Below are positions 6,573 to 7,396 of a stretch of 7,396 nucleotides of DNA, in pieces. Made by a program: the position numbers and the translations under genes. The notes beneath the pieces are model-generated. The model was not told where the DNA came from and made no database searches. It worked only from the letters and a program-made list of their open reading frames with translations. Positions within the stretch are counted from its first letter, which is position 1, and every line of letters begins with the position of its first letter. Source of the stretch: CAZXCQ01 sp964639275 (GTDB lineage Bacteria > Desulfobacterota > DSM-4660 > Desulfatiglandales > Desulfatiglandaceae); NCBI GenBank assembly GCA_964639275.1, contig CAZXCQ010000304.1:1-7396 (forward strand), in the 5' to 3' direction.

Positions 6573-7079
6573 CTATTGGGTTGGCGGTTCGATACCTTCG
6601 ACCAGGGAACTCCCCGGCGCAAAGGCCGCGCAGCGATTGTAGAGCCGGATATTCTCCCTGACCATTTTGCCATAGAACTCCTTGGCCTCGTCTTTGTCCT
6701 CCGGTCTGGGCGTGTTTAGCAACACATCCTTGGTAAACGACAATATGACCCCGTGACAGCACTCCTCCACCATAAAAGCCAACTGTTTGCAGTCTGTCTC
6801 TTCTCCAACAAGACCTCTGATAATCTTGAGGACACCGGGGCCGATGCGCACCCCAATCACCTTGTCAAGAGAAACCCCGGCGGCCTGGCACTCCTGCTGG
6901 GAGCTGCGAAAGACCTCAGCCCACCCACTCATTATCTCCAGGTCAGGCAACTTCACCCTGATCTCAACAAAGGCATCCGTGAGGGTGTCCTGAAGCCGGC
7001 AGGTGGACTTTATGGTCTCATTGTCTATCTGCTCGACACTGGTGCAACGGTTTCTGGAATACATTAGGACATTCGGCAT
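6573..7079 (-). CDS. Stand-alone DUF2889-like protein of unknown function
   Basis: This 168-aa protein, counted from the ATG at 7079, has no signal peptide or membrane segment. Its residues 5-108 align without a gap to residues 2-105 of the PHP fusion, with 25 of 104 identical in my hand alignment. All four cysteines are shared with exact spacing (C64, C97, C107, C108), in the contexts QEC and EECC. The resemblance to DUF2889 is therefore shared by both, but DUF2889 has no known biochemical role. A conserved-Cys metal or cofactor site is inference only. After the domain comes a 60-residue tail with no motif that I recognise. The ATG is preferred because AGGAG (7093-7089) lies 9 nt upstream; a TTG at 7103 would add 8 residues. 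The gene is separated from the operon downstream by the palindromic element, so it may be a separate transcript. Confidence 0.75.
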   Translation of the reverse strand: MPNVLMYSRNRCTSVEQIDNETIKSTCRLQDTLTDAFVEIRVKLPDLEIMSGWAEVFRSSQQECQAAGVSLDKVIGVRIGPGVLKIIRGLVGEETDCKQLAFMVEECCHGVILSFTKDVLLNTPRPEDKDEAKEFYGKMVRENIRLYNRCAAFAPGSSLVEGIEPPTQ

Positions 7080-7118
7080 AAGTATACGCTCCTGTCTCTG
7101 CAAAATAGATACCCTCTA

Positions 7119-7148
7119 TTCCTAGTGCCTCCATAGATCCCTTGTCAA
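7119..7148 (-). promoter_or_regulatory. Possible promoter of the small DUF2889-like gene
   Basis: A perfect -35 hexamer, TTGACA (7148-7143), is followed after 18 nt by TAGGAA (7124-7119), which matches the -10 consensus poorly. It would start transcription near 7112, about 33 nt before the ATG. The call rests on the -35 match and position only. Confidence 0.35.
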
Positions 7149-7314
7149 GATATCTCCACGCCTACCCCCTGTCCTCCCAAGAGAAAACCGCTTGACCCGC
7201 AATCAAAGCTTTGGCCAAATATTGACGCGCAGTAACATTTCAAAAAACAGGGGGAAAGGTGTGGCATGGGGGTCTTTTTTTCTTCCACATGCCCCCATAT
7301 GACATGGCCAAGCG

Positions 7315-7392
7315 GCCGTCACAAAATGGCGTATCGGAAACCAACCCGATAGCCCTAAGGGGTGGCGTGAGGATACGCCATTTTGAGACGGC
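7315..7392. repeat. 21-nt inverted repeat with 36-nt spacer
   Basis: Arms at 7315-7335 and 7372-7392 are reverse complements at 20 of 21 positions. The core CAAAATGGCGTATC (7322-7335) is matched perfectly over 14 bp. The spacer has CCCTAAGGGG but no ORF. A palindromic repeat element, the end of a mobile element lying off the right edge, or a terminator for a gene outside the window are all possible. No U-tract is present on either side. The rest of 7149-7314 shows only a weak 7-bp hairpin (7266-7272 with 7292-7298) and no supported gene. Confidence 0.7.
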
Positions 7393-7396
7393 ACTG

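Noticed and set aside
7261..7300. Terminator from ATGGGGG/CCCCCAT with an internal T-run
   Set aside because: The stem is 7 bp around a 19-nt loop, and the T-run lies in the loop instead of after the stem.
7203..7394. 63-codon open frame on the minus strand at the right edge
   Set aside because: It covers the 21-nt inverted repeat, has an unusual composition and no recognisable motif.

Overview
The window looks like chromosomal DNA of a Gram-negative bacterium. The strongest signs are a TonB-dependent outer-membrane receptor with a signal peptide and a secreted, lipoprotein-like aminopeptidase. The gene families (two DUF2889-like proteins, a PHP phosphoesterase, DUF169, a PF10023 aminopeptidase), a moderately GC-rich composition and an octameric TGAACC-type intergenic repeat suggest Desulfobacterota or a related former deltaproteobacterial lineage. 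That placement is inference, because no phylogenetic marker is present. All five supported genes lie on the minus strand, so the window is transcribed from right to left.

Right end (7080-7396): non-coding. It holds a 21-nt inverted repeat (7315-7335 / 7372-7392) and a possible promoter for the first gene. Next is a small DUF2889-like gene (7079-6573). Then comes a non-coding gap filled mainly by a 285-bp imperfect palindrome (6251-6535) flanked by 6-bp direct repeats, which looks like a non-autonomous, MITE-like insertion.

Central operon (6166-2521): three tightly packed genes. A DUF2889-like/PHP fusion overlaps by 4 bp (ATGA) a gene whose product joins an N-terminal DUF169 domain to a C-terminal dephospho-CoA kinase. 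That gene in turn overlaps by 70 bp a PF10023-type zinc aminopeptidase/lipoprotein that starts with TTG. The overlaps imply translational coupling. CoaE performs the last step of coenzyme A synthesis; how the PHP, DUF169 and aminopeptidase activities relate to it is unknown.

Left region (2505-107): a complete cobalamin-controlled transcription unit. It has a good sigma70-like promoter, a cobalamin riboswitch with a clear B12 box, an intrinsic terminator with a 7-U run, a strong Shine-Dalgarno sequence, and a BtuB-like receptor for vitamin B12 or another cobamide. High cobamide should favour termination before the receptor gene. The extreme left end (1-106) has a hairpin without a U-tract and about four units of an 8-nt repeat.

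The features most worth follow-up are the DUF169-CoaE fusion, the DUF2889-PHP fusion beside a stand-alone DUF2889-like paralogue with identical cysteine spacing, and the palindromic element between those paralogues.
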